From contig JAFDKH010000040.1 in the NCBI GenBank assembly GCA_019307065.1, forward strand, positions 1-43,210: a DNA stretch of 43,210 nucleotides. Reading direction: 5' to 3'. Both the position numbers and the translations under genes were made by a program. This DNA is from Deltaproteobacteria bacterium (GTDB taxonomy: Bacteria; Myxococcota; B64-G9). Below, in pieces: positions 15,512-24,186 of the stretch; position 1 is the first letter of the stretch, and every line of letters begins with the position of its first letter. The notes below the pieces were generated by a model. The model was not told the origin of the DNA. It made no database searches and saw nothing but the letters and a program-made list of their open reading frames with translations.

Positions 15512-15751
15512 ATGGATGAAATCGTCTTCGGGGAATATACCGTACAAGATTTGATAATCTATGCGGCAATTTTTGTAGGTGTCCTGATTTTTATCGGTTT
15601 ATTGAAAAAAATATTTTCGGGCAAAAAGGACAGCAAGCATTCTCAACAGACTACATGTAAAAGCTGCGGTTGGAGCGGGACTGTCAGCCGTTACGCCGGG
15701 CGCTGTCCAAAATGCAATAAACCCCTGGGTGAACGCAAGGCAAGCCAATAG
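15512..15751 (+). CDS. Small membrane protein with a C-terminal zinc ribbon
   Basis: This 79-residue protein has one transmembrane helix (about residues 12-32), a Lys-rich linker and a rubredoxin-like zinc ribbon made of CKSCGW (about 49-54) and CPKCNK (about 66-71). The four cysteines should bind one zinc ion on the side of the membrane following the helix, probably the cytoplasm. It is preceded by a GAGGTG ribosome-binding site. It opens a likely operon, since the first GlgC-like gene starts 9 bp after its stop. Zinc ribbons of this type often mediate protein or nucleic-acid contacts; the specific job, including any link to glycogen synthesis, is not evident. Confidence 0.68.
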   Translation: MDEIVFGEYTVQDLIIYAAIFVGVLIFIGLLKKIFSGKKDSKHSQQTTCKSCGWSGTVSRYAGRCPKCNKPLGERKASQ

Positions 15752-15760
15752 GGACTACAA

Positions 15761-17056
15761 ATGCGCGACATTGTCGCCATGATTCTGGCCGGCGGCCGGG
15801 TCTTTGAGTTATCGGTCTTGACATCGATTCGCACCAAGGCGGCGGTGCCTTTCGGTGGCCAATACCGAATCATCGATTTTGCCTTGTCCAGTTTGATGCG
15901 CTCCGACATCGAGCGAGTCGGCGTGCTGAGTCTATATCGGCCTTCATCGCTAATTGCTCACCTGGGTATCGGCGAACCATGGGATATGGTTGGACGCGGG
16001 CGGGGAGTGAAGATTCTGCCGCCCTACCTGGCCGAAGGAGATCACGACCCTAACCAGTGGTATCGCGGAACGGCTGACGCAGTTTATAAAAACCTGTCTT
16101 ATATTAAGGATCACAACCCGCGGGATGTCTTGATCTTGTCCGGCGATCATATCTACTCGATGGACTTTCGGCCCTTTATTCGGCAGCATCGCGAAAGCGA
16201 CGCTGATCTGAGCATGGTGGTTAAACCCCTGCCGACTGGTTTTGGGCGGGGGCGTTTCGGTTTCGCCGAGGTTGACGAGAACTTGCGAGTTCGAGGTTAT
16301 CAAGAAAAGCCCGATCAACCTCGTTCAAATCTTGCTTCACTGACTATCTACTTATTCAAGACGGATGTTTTGGTTGAGCGACTCGAAGAAAATCGCCGGG
16401 CTGGATCTTCTTATCAGCTGTACAGCGAAGTTCTGCCCGAAATGGTCAAACGCGATCGGGTATTTGCGCACAAGTACTATGACTACTGGAACTACGCCCG
16501 TTCAATCGACTCTTTCTGGCAAGCCAACATGGATTTGCTGGGAGAAAATCCTTTAATCGACCTCGAAAAATGGGGAATCCGGTCACGCGTGTTGCTCTAC
16601 GGCCTGGGTGACCTGCCGCCGACGCATTTCATCGAAGATTGCCGCTGCACCAATAGCCTGATTTGCCAGGGGGCCCGGGTGGCCGGCCAGGTTGACAATT
16701 CGGTTATCGGGCCCGGCGTGGTCGTCGAAGCCGGTGCGAGAGTGACTTCGAGCGTCTTGATGAACAATGTCATGGTCGAGGCGGAGGCCATAGTCGATCG
16801 GGCGGTGCTCGACAAACAAGTCACAGTCGGCCGGCGAGCACGGGTAGGCCATGGCGATAAAACTCCTTTGAACCGTGAAATGCCCGAGGCATTTGCCAGC
16901 GGTATTTCGGTGATCGGAAAGAACACGCGTATTCCCGAGGGTGTCACTATTGGACGCAACTGTGCCGTCCATCCTGAGCTGAAACTGCCTGCCTGGCCCG
17001 CAACGGTCCTCAAATCAGGCGAGTGCCTCGGTCGGCCGGAAGGATCTACGGCATGA
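15761..17056 (+). CDS. GlgC paralogue with a degenerate nucleotide-binding loop, possible regulatory subunit
   Basis: ADP-glucose pyrophosphorylase makes ADP-glucose from glucose-1-phosphate and ATP for glycogen synthesis. This 431-residue protein has the whole architecture: an N-terminal nucleotidyltransferase domain, conserved LILSGDHIYSMDF and QEKP motifs, and a C-terminal left-handed beta-helix with hexapeptide repeats (about 305-410). The N-terminal loop, normally GGxGTRLxxLTxxRxKPAVP, here reads GGRVFELSVLTSIRTKAAVP. The second Gly and the critical Arg (replaced by Glu16) are lost, and the Lys-Pro is Lys-Ala. This is a recurrent divergent GlgC type. Together with the tandem canonical copy it suggests a regulatory or modified-specificity subunit, as GlgD is to GlgC in Firmicutes. 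It overlaps the second copy by 4 nt (ATGA). Confidence 0.82.
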   Translation: MRDIVAMILAGGRVFELSVLTSIRTKAAVPFGGQYRIIDFALSSLMRSDIERVGVLSLYRPSSLIAHLGIGEPWDMVGRGRGVKILPPYLAEGDHDPNQWYRGTADAVYKNLSYIKDHNPRDVLILSGDHIYSMDFRPFIRQHRESDADLSMVVKPLPTGFGRGRFGFAEVDENLRVRGYQEKPDQPRSNLASLTIYLFKTDVLVERLEENRRAGSSYQLYSEVLPEMVKRDRVFAHKYYDYWNYARSIDSFWQANMDLLGENPLIDLEKWGIRSRVLLYGLGDLPPTHFIEDCRCTNSLICQGARVAGQVDNSVIGPGVVVEAGARVTSSVLMNNVMVEAEAIVDRAVLDKQVTVGRRARVGHGDKTPLNREMPEAFASGISVIGKNTRIPEGVTIGRNCAVHPELKLPAWPATVLKSGECLGRPEGSTA

Positions 17057-18324
17057 AGAAGCCCTTGGTCATGCTGTTGGCCGGCGGCGGGGGAACCCGC
17101 CTGGGTGTTCTGGTTCAAAGACGTTCCAAGCCGGCGGTACCTTTCGGAGGCTGCTACCGCATCATCGACATGGCTCTAAGCAACGTGATGCACGCCGGCC
17201 TGGATTGGGTGGGTGTCTTGGCCCAATACAAACCGTTGTCATTGATGTCGCATATCGGCACCGGCGAACCCTGGAATTTTCGCGGGCAACGCCGGGGAGT
17301 CAGGATTTTGCCTCCCCGAACCGGACACGCCGCCTCGGATTGGTATCATGGCACGGCTGATGCTGTCTGGCGCAGCATGGACTTCATGGCGCCGCTCAAA
17401 CCTGAAAGAGTCTTGATTTTGTCCGGCGATCATATTTATCGCATGGATTATCAGCAAATGTTGAAAAATCATATTCAGACGGGCGCCGACGTCAGCATTG
17501 CGGTCATGCCGGTCAGCCCCAAAGATACTTCACGCTTTGGAATGATCTGGACGGATAAAAAATCGAACATCACTCGTTTCGAAGAGAAGCCCGCTCAGGC
17601 CGATACAGACCTGGCATCCATGGGAATCTACATGTTCGAATGGGACTGCCTGGTCGAAGCTCTGCAAGACGTTGTTGGCGGAGGTCACGGCAACGACTTT
17701 GGCCAGCACATCATGCCTGACTTACTCGACAAGAAGCGTCTGGTTGCCCATCGCTTCGGTGGTTATTGGCGAGATGTCGGTACGGTGTCATCCTATTTCG
17801 AGGCCAGTATGGACACGCTCAACGCAAAGAGCGGTTTGGATCTGATGAATTGGGAGATTTGTTCGCGGGAAGACACTCAACTCTCCGGAGATCGGCCGCC
17901 GGCTCGCTTTGGTTCCAAAGCTTCGCTGAGTCATGTGCGAATATCGGCCGGCTGTAAAATTGACGGTACAGTTCGGCGATCAGTCATATCCCCCGAAGTT
18001 GTGATAGCCAAAGACGCCCTGGTCGAAGACGCGATTCTGATGAACGGGGTTGTTATTGGCCAGGGCGCGAAAGTTCGCCGGGCCATTATAGATAAGGATG
18101 TGCGTATTGGGGCCGGGACACAGATCGACGGCAGAGACAAGTCGGTCACCAACTCGCAATACGCTAAATGTGATCTCAACGGAATTGTCCTGGTGGGCAA
18201 GGGCACAATAGTTCCCGAAAACCTGCGAGTTGGATCGAGTGTTGTAATTCAGGCCGCCCTGGACGAAAATAGTTTTGCCGGCGACGTTTCGGCAGGAACT
18301 TCAATGGAATCAACGACTAGTTAG
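17053..18324 (+). CDS. glgC: Glucose-1-phosphate adenylyltransferase (ADP-glucose pyrophosphorylase)
   Basis: A 423-residue protein with the complete active-site set: the GGGGTRL loop (G11-L17, Arg16), the K26-P27 of RSKPAVP, the LILSGDHIYRMDY segment carrying the metal-binding Asp, and FEEKP for glucose-1-phosphate binding. The C-terminal third is a left-handed beta-helix (about residues 300-410). It catalyses the committed step of glycogen or alpha-glucan synthesis in the cytoplasm and is normally tetrameric and allosterically controlled. The ATG at 17053 overlaps the stop of the upstream paralogue as ATGA, which argues for coupled translation and a 1:1 complex. No glycogen synthase or branching enzyme is in the window, so the pathway's other genes are elsewhere. 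Confidence 0.9.
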   Translation: MKKPLVMLLAGGGGTRLGVLVQRRSKPAVPFGGCYRIIDMALSNVMHAGLDWVGVLAQYKPLSLMSHIGTGEPWNFRGQRRGVRILPPRTGHAASDWYHGTADAVWRSMDFMAPLKPERVLILSGDHIYRMDYQQMLKNHIQTGADVSIAVMPVSPKDTSRFGMIWTDKKSNITRFEEKPAQADTDLASMGIYMFEWDCLVEALQDVVGGGHGNDFGQHIMPDLLDKKRLVAHRFGGYWRDVGTVSSYFEASMDTLNAKSGLDLMNWEICSREDTQLSGDRPPARFGSKASLSHVRISAGCKIDGTVRRSVISPEVVIAKDALVEDAILMNGVVIGQGAKVRRAIIDKDVRIGAGTQIDGRDKSVTNSQYAKCDLNGIVLVGKGTIVPENLRVGSSVVIQAALDENSFAGDVSAGTSMESTTS

Positions 18325-18337
18325 TCCCTACAGAAAG

Positions 18338-18366
18338 TTGACACGCATATATCGCATTGCTATAGT
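18338..18366 (+). promoter_or_regulatory. Near-consensus sigma-70 promoter of the FHA gene
   Basis: TTGACA (18338-18343), a 17-bp spacer and TATAGT (18361-18366) predict a transcript from about 18373. The leader is about 60 nt long and ends in AGGAGG (18424-18429), five bases before the ATG. It lies immediately downstream of glgC, so the FHA gene has its own promoter. Confidence 0.8.
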
Positions 18367-18433
18367 CGTGCCAATTGCGGGATACCGGAAAGTTTTCAAC
18401 TAGTTCCCGCGTGTTAAACGCGTAGGAGGCGAG

Positions 18434-19063
18434 ATGGCCAAATCGCCGGGAAGACCTCATCAGGTCTCCATTAGCGATCTGTTATGGGAAGTTTATTCTT
18501 CCATGGCGGATGACTGTGGGACCCAAGCGGATGCACTCGTAAGCCAGGCCATGTTCGAAATGGCAGTCAAGCTCGGTTACGTTAATCCAGTGCCACAAGA
18601 TTCCGTTCCTCCGGTCGAGGACGATATACCTCAGGCCCCTTCCGGTCGTCCAACCCGGCGCCCGCCTCCCGGCGGACAGAAGTTTGCCCCCGGACGCACC
18701 AAAGAGGCTCCCGGTAGAAAATCAGCCCCGGCCAAGCGGCCACCCCGACCGGCTCCGCGGCCGGCCCCGGCCAAGGCCGCTGAGAAAGGTCTCTTTATCG
18801 TCAACGAAGACGGCGATACCGAAAAGATCGATAAAGACATCTACATCATCGGCCGTTCCAGTAAATGCGACCTGGTGATCAACTCGGTCAAAGTCTCCAG
18901 AGAGCACGCCATCATCACCCGCGAACGCGGTGATCATTACATCGAAGATTTGGGCAGCGCCAACGGCACCTGGTACAAGGGTGAAAAGATCGAAAAGATG
19001 AAAGTTCGCGATGGGGACGAAATATTCATCTGTGATGAGAAATTCAAGTTTGTGGTTAGGTAA
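18434..19063 (+). CDS. FHA-domain protein with a Pro/Lys/Arg-rich linker
   Basis: The 209-residue protein has three parts. The N-terminus (about 10-52) is helical and looks like a ribbon-helix-helix or small dimerisation module (ISDLLWEVYSSMADD...ADALVSQAMFEMAVKLGY). The middle (about 55-118) is low-complexity, rich in Pro, Arg, Lys and Ala. The C-terminus (about 120-209) is a canonical FHA domain with GRSSKCDLVI, SREHAII, GSANGTW and a closing DGDEI. FHA domains bind phosphothreonine, so this is likely an adaptor in Ser/Thr kinase signalling; no kinase is encoded nearby. An independent strong promoter and AGGAGG site suggest abundant expression. It converges with gspN across a short repeat array. 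Confidence 0.85.
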   Translation: MAKSPGRPHQVSISDLLWEVYSSMADDCGTQADALVSQAMFEMAVKLGYVNPVPQDSVPPVEDDIPQAPSGRPTRRPPPGGQKFAPGRTKEAPGRKSAPAKRPPRPAPRPAPAKAAEKGLFIVNEDGDTEKIDKDIYIIGRSSKCDLVINSVKVSREHAIITRERGDHYIEDLGSANGTWYKGEKIEKMKVRDGDEIFICDEKFKFVVR

Positions 19064-19070
19064 TTATAAA

Positions 19071-19105
19071 ACCGTCATAAAACCGTCAATACCGTCAAAA
19101 CCGTC
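19071..19105. repeat. Four short direct repeats of ACCGTC between convergent genes
   Basis: ACCGTC occurs at 19071, 19082, 19091 and 19100, spaced 11, 9 and 9 bp, most copies preceded by A-rich bases. It fills the gap between the stops of the FHA gene and gspN. It resembles a slippage-derived repeat; no hairpin is evident. Confidence 0.75.
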
Positions 19106-19121
19106 AAAACCAAATACAATC

Positions 19122-20045
19122 TTATTGTTTCAGCGGCCTGAACTGTGGTTTTCCGCCGAACAGGCGGCCGAAAATACTGTACCTGTAATAGCCGTCTCTG
19201 CCCTTGGCTTTATTCAGCTCGCCGTCGAAAAGGCCTCTGAACTCTTGGGGAATCTGGTTGCGAATTTCTGCCAGTTTTTCCTCGGAAGGTTTGAAGCGCA
19301 ACCGGCAATGAGCCGAAAGATGTTCGATTTTTTGCTGCAACAGAAAATAGCCGTCCAGGCTGGCTTCGATATCGTCCGAAGCAACCTTGAAGGTTTTGAT
19401 TTCAGCCTTGCCTTTCAAGATGCTGAGATTGATCTGAGTCTTGCCCAGACTAATTGGAGGGATTTCCACGCCGTAGGCTTTCCCCTTGCCGAGTTGTCCC
19501 TGGACTAGATCGAGAACGATATCTCCAGTGGCGGCCTTGATATCCTTGGGGATAACATTGAGGTTGAGGCTGCCGGATGCTTTTCCGCTTAAATCCTGGC
19601 CGATCAACTCGGGCCAGAAATTCAGGCGACCGAGATTGACCCCGGCCAGTTTGGCTTGCAGGCTCCATTTTTCCGGCTCCAGCTTGAAATCGCCCTCTAG
19701 CTTGCCCGAGAGTACGTCGGAAGAAAATGAAATGTCTTTGTTGCCGCCAATCAAACCAAATAATGATATGCGCGCCGACAGCTGGTCGATTTTGATCGAA
19801 GTCGGCAGGGCGTCTTCTTTGCCCGGCTTGGCTTCTTTAAACAGGCGGATGCCGGTCGCTTCGACTCCGTTGGGAAAAAGGGTGTCGATATCATTGATGG
19901 TGACCTTCATGCCCAGTTTCTGCTTGGCTTGTTTGGCAACCAGTTCTCCGACGACCTTGACCGGAAAACCCTGGATTACGAAAAAAACCAGGCAGACTAA
20001 GAAAAACAGAGGATAACATACGGCTTTTATTATCTTGGTGCGCAT
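19122..20045 (-). CDS. gspN: Type II secretion system protein GspN
   Basis: The last gene of the type II secretion operon. GspN is an accessory component found in part of the T2SS, in particular the deltaproteobacterial type. This 307-residue protein has a single N-terminal membrane anchor (about residues 8-28). A long periplasmic beta-rich region with AsmA-like character follows (the DIDTLFPNGVEATGIRL segment and repeated short strands). I chose the ATG at 20045, ten bases after the gspM stop and with a signal anchor at its start, over an in-frame start at 20075 that would overlap gspM. Its function in secretion is poorly understood; identity rests on position plus overall character. Confidence 0.83.
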   Translation of the reverse strand: MRTKIIKAVCYPLFFLVCLVFFVIQGFPVKVVGELVAKQAKQKLGMKVTINDIDTLFPNGVEATGIRLFKEAKPGKEDALPTSIKIDQLSARISLFGLIGGNKDISFSSDVLSGKLEGDFKLEPEKWSLQAKLAGVNLGRLNFWPELIGQDLSGKASGSLNLNVIPKDIKAATGDIVLDLVQGQLGKGKAYGVEIPPISLGKTQINLSILKGKAEIKTFKVASDDIEASLDGYFLLQQKIEHLSAHCRLRFKPSEEKLAEIRNQIPQEFRGLFDGELNKAKGRDGYYRYSIFGRLFGGKPQFRPLKQ

Positions 20046-20055
20046 GGCGTTCACT

Positions 20056-20670
20056 CTAATGTGCTTTGGCTGCACCCGGTTCGGGCGCAGCGGGTTTTTC
20101 TTCTTTCTTCATCTGAAACTTCGAAACCGTGAAGCGCACATCCAACTGGCCGGGATCTCTGAAGCTCTTGCGGATGTGCAGCTTTCTGACGGCGATACTC
20201 TCAGATTTACGTTCGATCTGATCGAGAAAATCGACCAGGCGGTCGATAGTGATGTGCGGGATCTCGACTTCGACTTTTTTCTCTTCGATGCGCGATTCAG
20301 GGGTACTGGCCGAAGAGCGCGGCACCATCTTCATATCCTTGGTGTCGATCCCCAGCTGGGTGGCCTGGGTTTCCAAGGTGCCCATCAACTGGATGCCGCG
20401 GGCCTTGATGATACGTTTTTCCGATTCTTTTCGGGCAAGCTTGGCTTGCTCGAATTGCTGGCGCATGTCGAGCATTTGTTGTAGCTTGCCGGTCTTGTCG
20501 TCGATACGTCGTTCGAGCCCGCCCAATACCGAAGAGACCCACATCGACACTAAAAAACCCACAAATGCGACGAAGCTGATGGCCAGCCCGCCGACCATGA
20601 ACTTCTCACGCCGTGACAGGCGGTTGATTGCCGCCAGCATATCTTCGTATTTTTTACCGAATGCAGCCAT
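20056..20670 (-). CDS. gspM: Type II secretion system protein GspM
   Basis: A 204-residue inner-membrane protein with a short cytoplasmic N-terminus (residues 1-20), one transmembrane helix (about 24-45), a coiled-coil stretch (about 48-80, ERRIDDKTGKLQQMLDMRQQFEQ) and a ferredoxin-like periplasmic domain. It ends in a basic, Ala/Pro-rich tail. GspM binds GspL and helps link the cytoplasmic ATPase to the pseudopilus. The ATG at 20670 has AGAGG six bases upstream. A TTG at 20691 would overlap the end of gspL and is less likely. The position between gspL and gspN is the canonical one. Confidence 0.87.
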   Translation of the reverse strand: MAAFGKKYEDMLAAINRLSRREKFMVGGLAISFVAFVGFLVSMWVSSVLGGLERRIDDKTGKLQQMLDMRQQFEQAKLARKESEKRIIKARGIQLMGTLETQATQLGIDTKDMKMVPRSSASTPESRIEEKKVEVEIPHITIDRLVDFLDQIERKSESIAVRKLHIRKSFRDPGQLDVRFTVSKFQMKKEEKPAAPEPGAAKAH

Positions 20671-20687
20671 GGAAGCCTCTTTTACTT

Positions 20688-22262
20688 TCAACAGCCGAAT
20701 ACAATCGTGAAGCGGAACTCCACTTCGGACCCGTCGACGGTTTTTTGGGTTTGTCCGGTCTGGATTTCTTTAAAACAATTATACTTCTCCAGGTTGGCTT
20801 TAATCTTTTCAACCGATTCGAAACTATCGGTGAAGCCCGACAGCTGGATGCGCTTGGGAGATATGTTGAGATCTTTTATGCGCAGATTGGTTTTTTCCGG
20901 GATGCGCTCGTGAATTTTGCGTAATATTTCCGGGGCGCTTACCCGCGGAAGTGAATCGGCCTCGGGCGATATCTTTTCTTTCATGATCTGGATCGCAACT
21001 TCGAGATCGGCGTAAGGTTTACCTAAAATGGCCTGGGTGATCTCTTTCATGCGGTTGTCCATGGACTTGTTGGTCGAAGACAGGCTCAAATAGCGCGTGG
21101 TAGCGTAACCGACTGTCAGAAAGACCAGAATCAGCAAAGCGATTGCAACGTGCAGCACTTTTCCGCGGATCGCCTCGAAATCACCCTTGAAGGCAAACGG
21201 CCCCTTGCGCAAGTTCAACCAGCCACGTCGGCCGCCCTGGTGGGCCTGCAGGGCCAGTCCCAGGGCCTTGACCCAATTGCAGGGGCTGTTCTCGGTTTCG
21301 GTCAGCTTGTCGAGCCCGGGTAGTTCGAAGTGCTCGGTAGTAATCCGCTCGACTTCGACGTTCAACTCATCGGACAGGTAATGATCGAAATTTGCAATTG
21401 TTGCTCCCCCGCCACACAACCAGATCTTGGCAACCGGGCGCCCGGCCAGAGAGCAATGCGCTGAAATGGTCTGGCGCAACTCGCGGAGTAGGGTCGAGGT
21501 AGAACGACGGATTGCATCGGAGATCATGACTTCTTCCGGGCTGGAGGCCGTGACACCTTTGGATTCGATAAAAGCTCCGCGCAACTTGCCTTGTTCGGCC
21601 TTGACCAGATCGACCTTGAAGGCTTCGGCCAGCTGGTTGGTGATATCCTGGCCGCCGCCCGAAAGTGTTCGGGCGAACTCGACGCCTTTGGGCCCGGTAA
21701 TGCACAGCGATGACAATTGCTTGCCGATGTCCAGCACCGCCACTGAGGCATCGTCGGCAACCGGCGGCAGTGATTCGACCAGACTCGAGTACGCCAAACT
21801 CTCCGGGCCGATCAGGTGCGGGTCCATGTTTGTTTCGGCCAGCGTGCTCAGCCAGTTGCCCAGGCGTTCGGTCTGGCACAGGGCGACCAGCAGTCGCGAT
21901 CCGCCGTCGGGAGCACTGCCGGCCGGTAGATAGTCATAGACAACTTCGTCGAGCGCGAAGGGAACCTGGCTCTCGAGTTCGAAACCGATGGTTTGCTCTA
22001 TTCTTTTTCGGTCTGAAAAGGGCAGGGTCACCAGACGAATCGAGACTTCGTCGCCTGGCAGGGCGGTGGCCAGCAAGTCGGTTGGTTGGCCTTCTTTGAG
22101 TTGGGCCAGCGCGTCGGCCAGGCGGGCCAGGTAGGGCCGCTCATCGATCGGGATTGGAATACAGGTGAAGTCGACAATCTCGACGTTCCGGAAACTGCTG
22201 CGCAAACGTACGCGCTTGATCGATTCATGTCCCAAATCCAGTCCAACTGTCAGCTGCGCCAT
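20688..22262 (-). CDS. gspL: Type II secretion system protein GspL
   Basis: A 524-residue protein. Residues about 1-340 form a cytoplasmic actin/PilM-like domain (VGLDLGHESIKRVRL at the start, VLDIGKQLSSLCI, and LCGGGATIANF near the end of the fold). One membrane helix follows (about 372-392) and then a periplasmic ferredoxin-like domain with NLRIKDLNISPKRIQLSGF. GspL recruits the ATPase GspE to the inner membrane and contacts GspM. The extended actin-like region resembles PilM of type IV pili. A GGAG site precedes the ATG. It lies 14 bp after gspK and just before gspM, as expected. Confidence 0.9.
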   Translation of the reverse strand: MAQLTVGLDLGHESIKRVRLRSSFRNVEIVDFTCIPIPIDERPYLARLADALAQLKEGQPTDLLATALPGDEVSIRLVTLPFSDRKRIEQTIGFELESQVPFALDEVVYDYLPAGSAPDGGSRLLVALCQTERLGNWLSTLAETNMDPHLIGPESLAYSSLVESLPPVADDASVAVLDIGKQLSSLCITGPKGVEFARTLSGGGQDITNQLAEAFKVDLVKAEQGKLRGAFIESKGVTASSPEEVMISDAIRRSTSTLLRELRQTISAHCSLAGRPVAKIWLCGGGATIANFDHYLSDELNVEVERITTEHFELPGLDKLTETENSPCNWVKALGLALQAHQGGRRGWLNLRKGPFAFKGDFEAIRGKVLHVAIALLILVFLTVGYATTRYLSLSSTNKSMDNRMKEITQAILGKPYADLEVAIQIMKEKISPEADSLPRVSAPEILRKIHERIPEKTNLRIKDLNISPKRIQLSGFTDSFESVEKIKANLEKYNCFKEIQTGQTQKTVDGSEVEFRFTIVFGC

Positions 22263-22276
22263 TGGGTTCTCCTGAT

Positions 22277-23494
22277 CTACATTTCCCGCCAGTATAGAAT
22301 TTCCTGGCCCGAAACCGTGTTTTTCACCACAGTCTTGATGGTTACCATCACTTCACCGACCTGGCCGACGGCCCTAATAGAGAAGGTGTCACTGAAGGGG
22401 GCCAGGTTCTTCATGAAGTAGGGGCTTAAAGTCGGCCCCATGCTGTTAAAAAATCCTTGAATAGCTTCGTTGTTGGGCACCATGAAAGTCGTCATTTGCA
22501 TCAGGTTGCGAAATTCGAAAAACAGCGCCAATACCTCGAGTAACTGTGGCAAGCCCTGTTCGGTACAGAGTGCCAAATTCTCAGGTTGCATACATAGCAA
22601 GGAAAGCATCATGACCGGATCATTGACCGAGGTTAGATTCAGTAAAAGAGCCGGATCGGTATAGACGGTGAACTTTTCGCCGAACTCCTCCATGAAATCA
22701 TCATTGACTCCGCGGATCATATAGAGTTCATCGACGCTGAAGAAAGGGTCATTTTTGTTCTGGTACGGATCTTTCAGCATGTCATAGCGCGAATCCTCGC
22801 CCGAGGTGCCGGGCATGAACAAGGTTGCCTGAGAAAAAGGATCGAGTATCAGGACATCCGGATTGAAAGTATCGAAAGTCGTGTCGGCGTCGATCCAGTC
22901 ATGCAGGGCTACAACGATATCGGCCGGGGTGTTGTACTGACCGTCTGCGTCGGGCCCTTCGAACATGGTTTCGTAACGCGGCCCGCCAATCAGGGCCAGG
23001 ATTTGGGCCGATACCGGCGCGGCAATCGAGGTGATGCTCTCTAATGAATTCAAGTTGATCTTTTCGTATTCGTCCCTGATTTCGGAGAAGAAGTTGCCGT
23101 CGAATTCACCGAATCCGCGGGTGGTTCCGAGATTGAGACCCTCGAGACCGAAAGCTTCACCCATCTCACCCGAAGTCATGGCCTTGGCAAGATCGCTTTC
23201 AATCGGAATAATCTGGTAGAGCTTGAGCATGCCCCCGGTAAATTTGTCGACCTGTCCCTGGAAGTGCAATACCAACCTGGAGAGATTCACGGCAGATCGC
23301 GCCAGATAATAGGCTTTCAGACGATCGCGCACATTGCCGGCAATCCGGACGTTGATTCTTGTCTGATAGACGAAGTCGACGATAACTGCCGATAAAATGG
23401 CAATTGTAACCAAAACCATCAAGAGTGCCATGCCGCTGCGATTTTTAGCCAGTCGGCGAAAGCGTAGATGTCTTTTTTGGGTTGTCTTGATCAT
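22277..23494 (-). CDS. gspK: Type II secretion minor pseudopilin GspK
   Basis: A 405-residue pseudopilin. The leader (residues 1-21, ending NRSG) precedes the mature N-terminus MALLMVLVTIAILSAVIVDF. Position +5 is Met instead of the usual Glu, as expected for GspK, which lacks that residue and caps the tip of the pseudopilus. The large globular C-terminal domain is typical of the family: it includes a YEKINLNSLES segment and an ADIVVALHDWIDADTTFD stretch similar to the helix-hairpin region of other GspK proteins. The start overlaps the gspJ stop as ATGA. GspK forms the tip complex with GspI and GspJ. Confidence 0.9.
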   Translation of the reverse strand: MIKTTQKRHLRFRRLAKNRSGMALLMVLVTIAILSAVIVDFVYQTRINVRIAGNVRDRLKAYYLARSAVNLSRLVLHFQGQVDKFTGGMLKLYQIIPIESDLAKAMTSGEMGEAFGLEGLNLGTTRGFGEFDGNFFSEIRDEYEKINLNSLESITSIAAPVSAQILALIGGPRYETMFEGPDADGQYNTPADIVVALHDWIDADTTFDTFNPDVLILDPFSQATLFMPGTSGEDSRYDMLKDPYQNKNDPFFSVDELYMIRGVNDDFMEEFGEKFTVYTDPALLLNLTSVNDPVMMLSLLCMQPENLALCTEQGLPQLLEVLALFFEFRNLMQMTTFMVPNNEAIQGFFNSMGPTLSPYFMKNLAPFSDTFSIRAVGQVGEVMVTIKTVVKNTVSGQEILYWREM

Positions 23495-24186
23495 TGTGAC
23501 CGCTTCAGAAAATTGGCCAACGGCTTGAGCGTAAACACCCGGGCAATCGACGTAAAGGGCGTCTCTTGTCCATACTCGTCAATCACCGTCAGCGTGATTT
23601 TTATCATGCGCGGTAAACGGTTGAGCCTTTCAATCTGGCTGCAGTCCCATTCGTCCACCCAGTCTTCTTTGGTTTCTTCCCAGAGTTCAAAGTGCACCTC
23701 GACGATATCCGGACACAGTATTTGGGCCAGACCGCCTTCTTCGGGTTCCCCGTCGATTCTTGTTTTTTCGCGGCGCATCAGATTGGTCTTGGACGAATCC
23801 TCCGAGTCGCTTTCACCGAAATAGGTAATTACGTTTTGATCGGACTCATGTGCGTCGCGAAACAGCCGCAGGTGGGAAAACGAAGTGAAGATCATCCGAT
23901 CGACTTTTCCCTCATTTTCGACCTTGAACAAGGTTTTGTGGCGATGTTCTCCGGTCAGCGTATCTAGTTCACGACAGTCGTAGACAAAAGCCGAGGACAT
24001 CTCCCGGGTCATGCGTTCCAGGGCTACTCTAACAGTGTGATAGCGCTCCTGGGCCTGCATGACGAATTCGCGCGATTCGAATGTGCGGGCGAAGCTGCCA
24101 TAGACCAGGGTGGTAATAATCGCCGTGATCGTTACGGCGATCAGCAATTCCACCAGAGTGATTCCGTTTTGTCGTCTCAGCTTCAT
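23491..24186 (-). CDS. gspJ: Type II secretion minor pseudopilin GspJ
   Basis: A 231-residue protein with a short leader (residues 1-8, ending QNG) and the N-methylation helix [20 protein letters not shown], with Glu at mature position +5. The rest is a beta-rich C-terminal domain. GspJ joins GspI and GspK in the tip of the pseudopilus, which pushes substrates through the secretin. Its start overlaps the gspI stop by 4 nt (ATGA) and its stop overlaps gspK the same way, so translation is coupled. No unusual features. Confidence 0.9.
   Translation of the reverse strand: MKLRRQNGITLVELLIAVTITAIITTLVYGSFARTFESREFVMQAQERYHTVRVALERMTREMSSAFVYDCRELDTLTGEHRHKTLFKVENEGKVDRMIFTSFSHLRLFRDAHESDQNVITYFGESDSEDSSKTNLMRREKTRIDGEPEEGGLAQILCPDIVEVHFELWEETKEDWVDEWDCSQIERLNRLPRMIKITLTVIDEYGQETPFTSIARVFTLKPLANFLKRSQ

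Noticed and set aside
17349-17364. Sigma-54-like sequence TGGCACG-N4-ATGCT inside glgC
   Set aside because: It lies within codons for the conserved HGTADAV segment of GlgC, far from any start codon, and its -12 part is ATGC instead of TTGC; a chance match.
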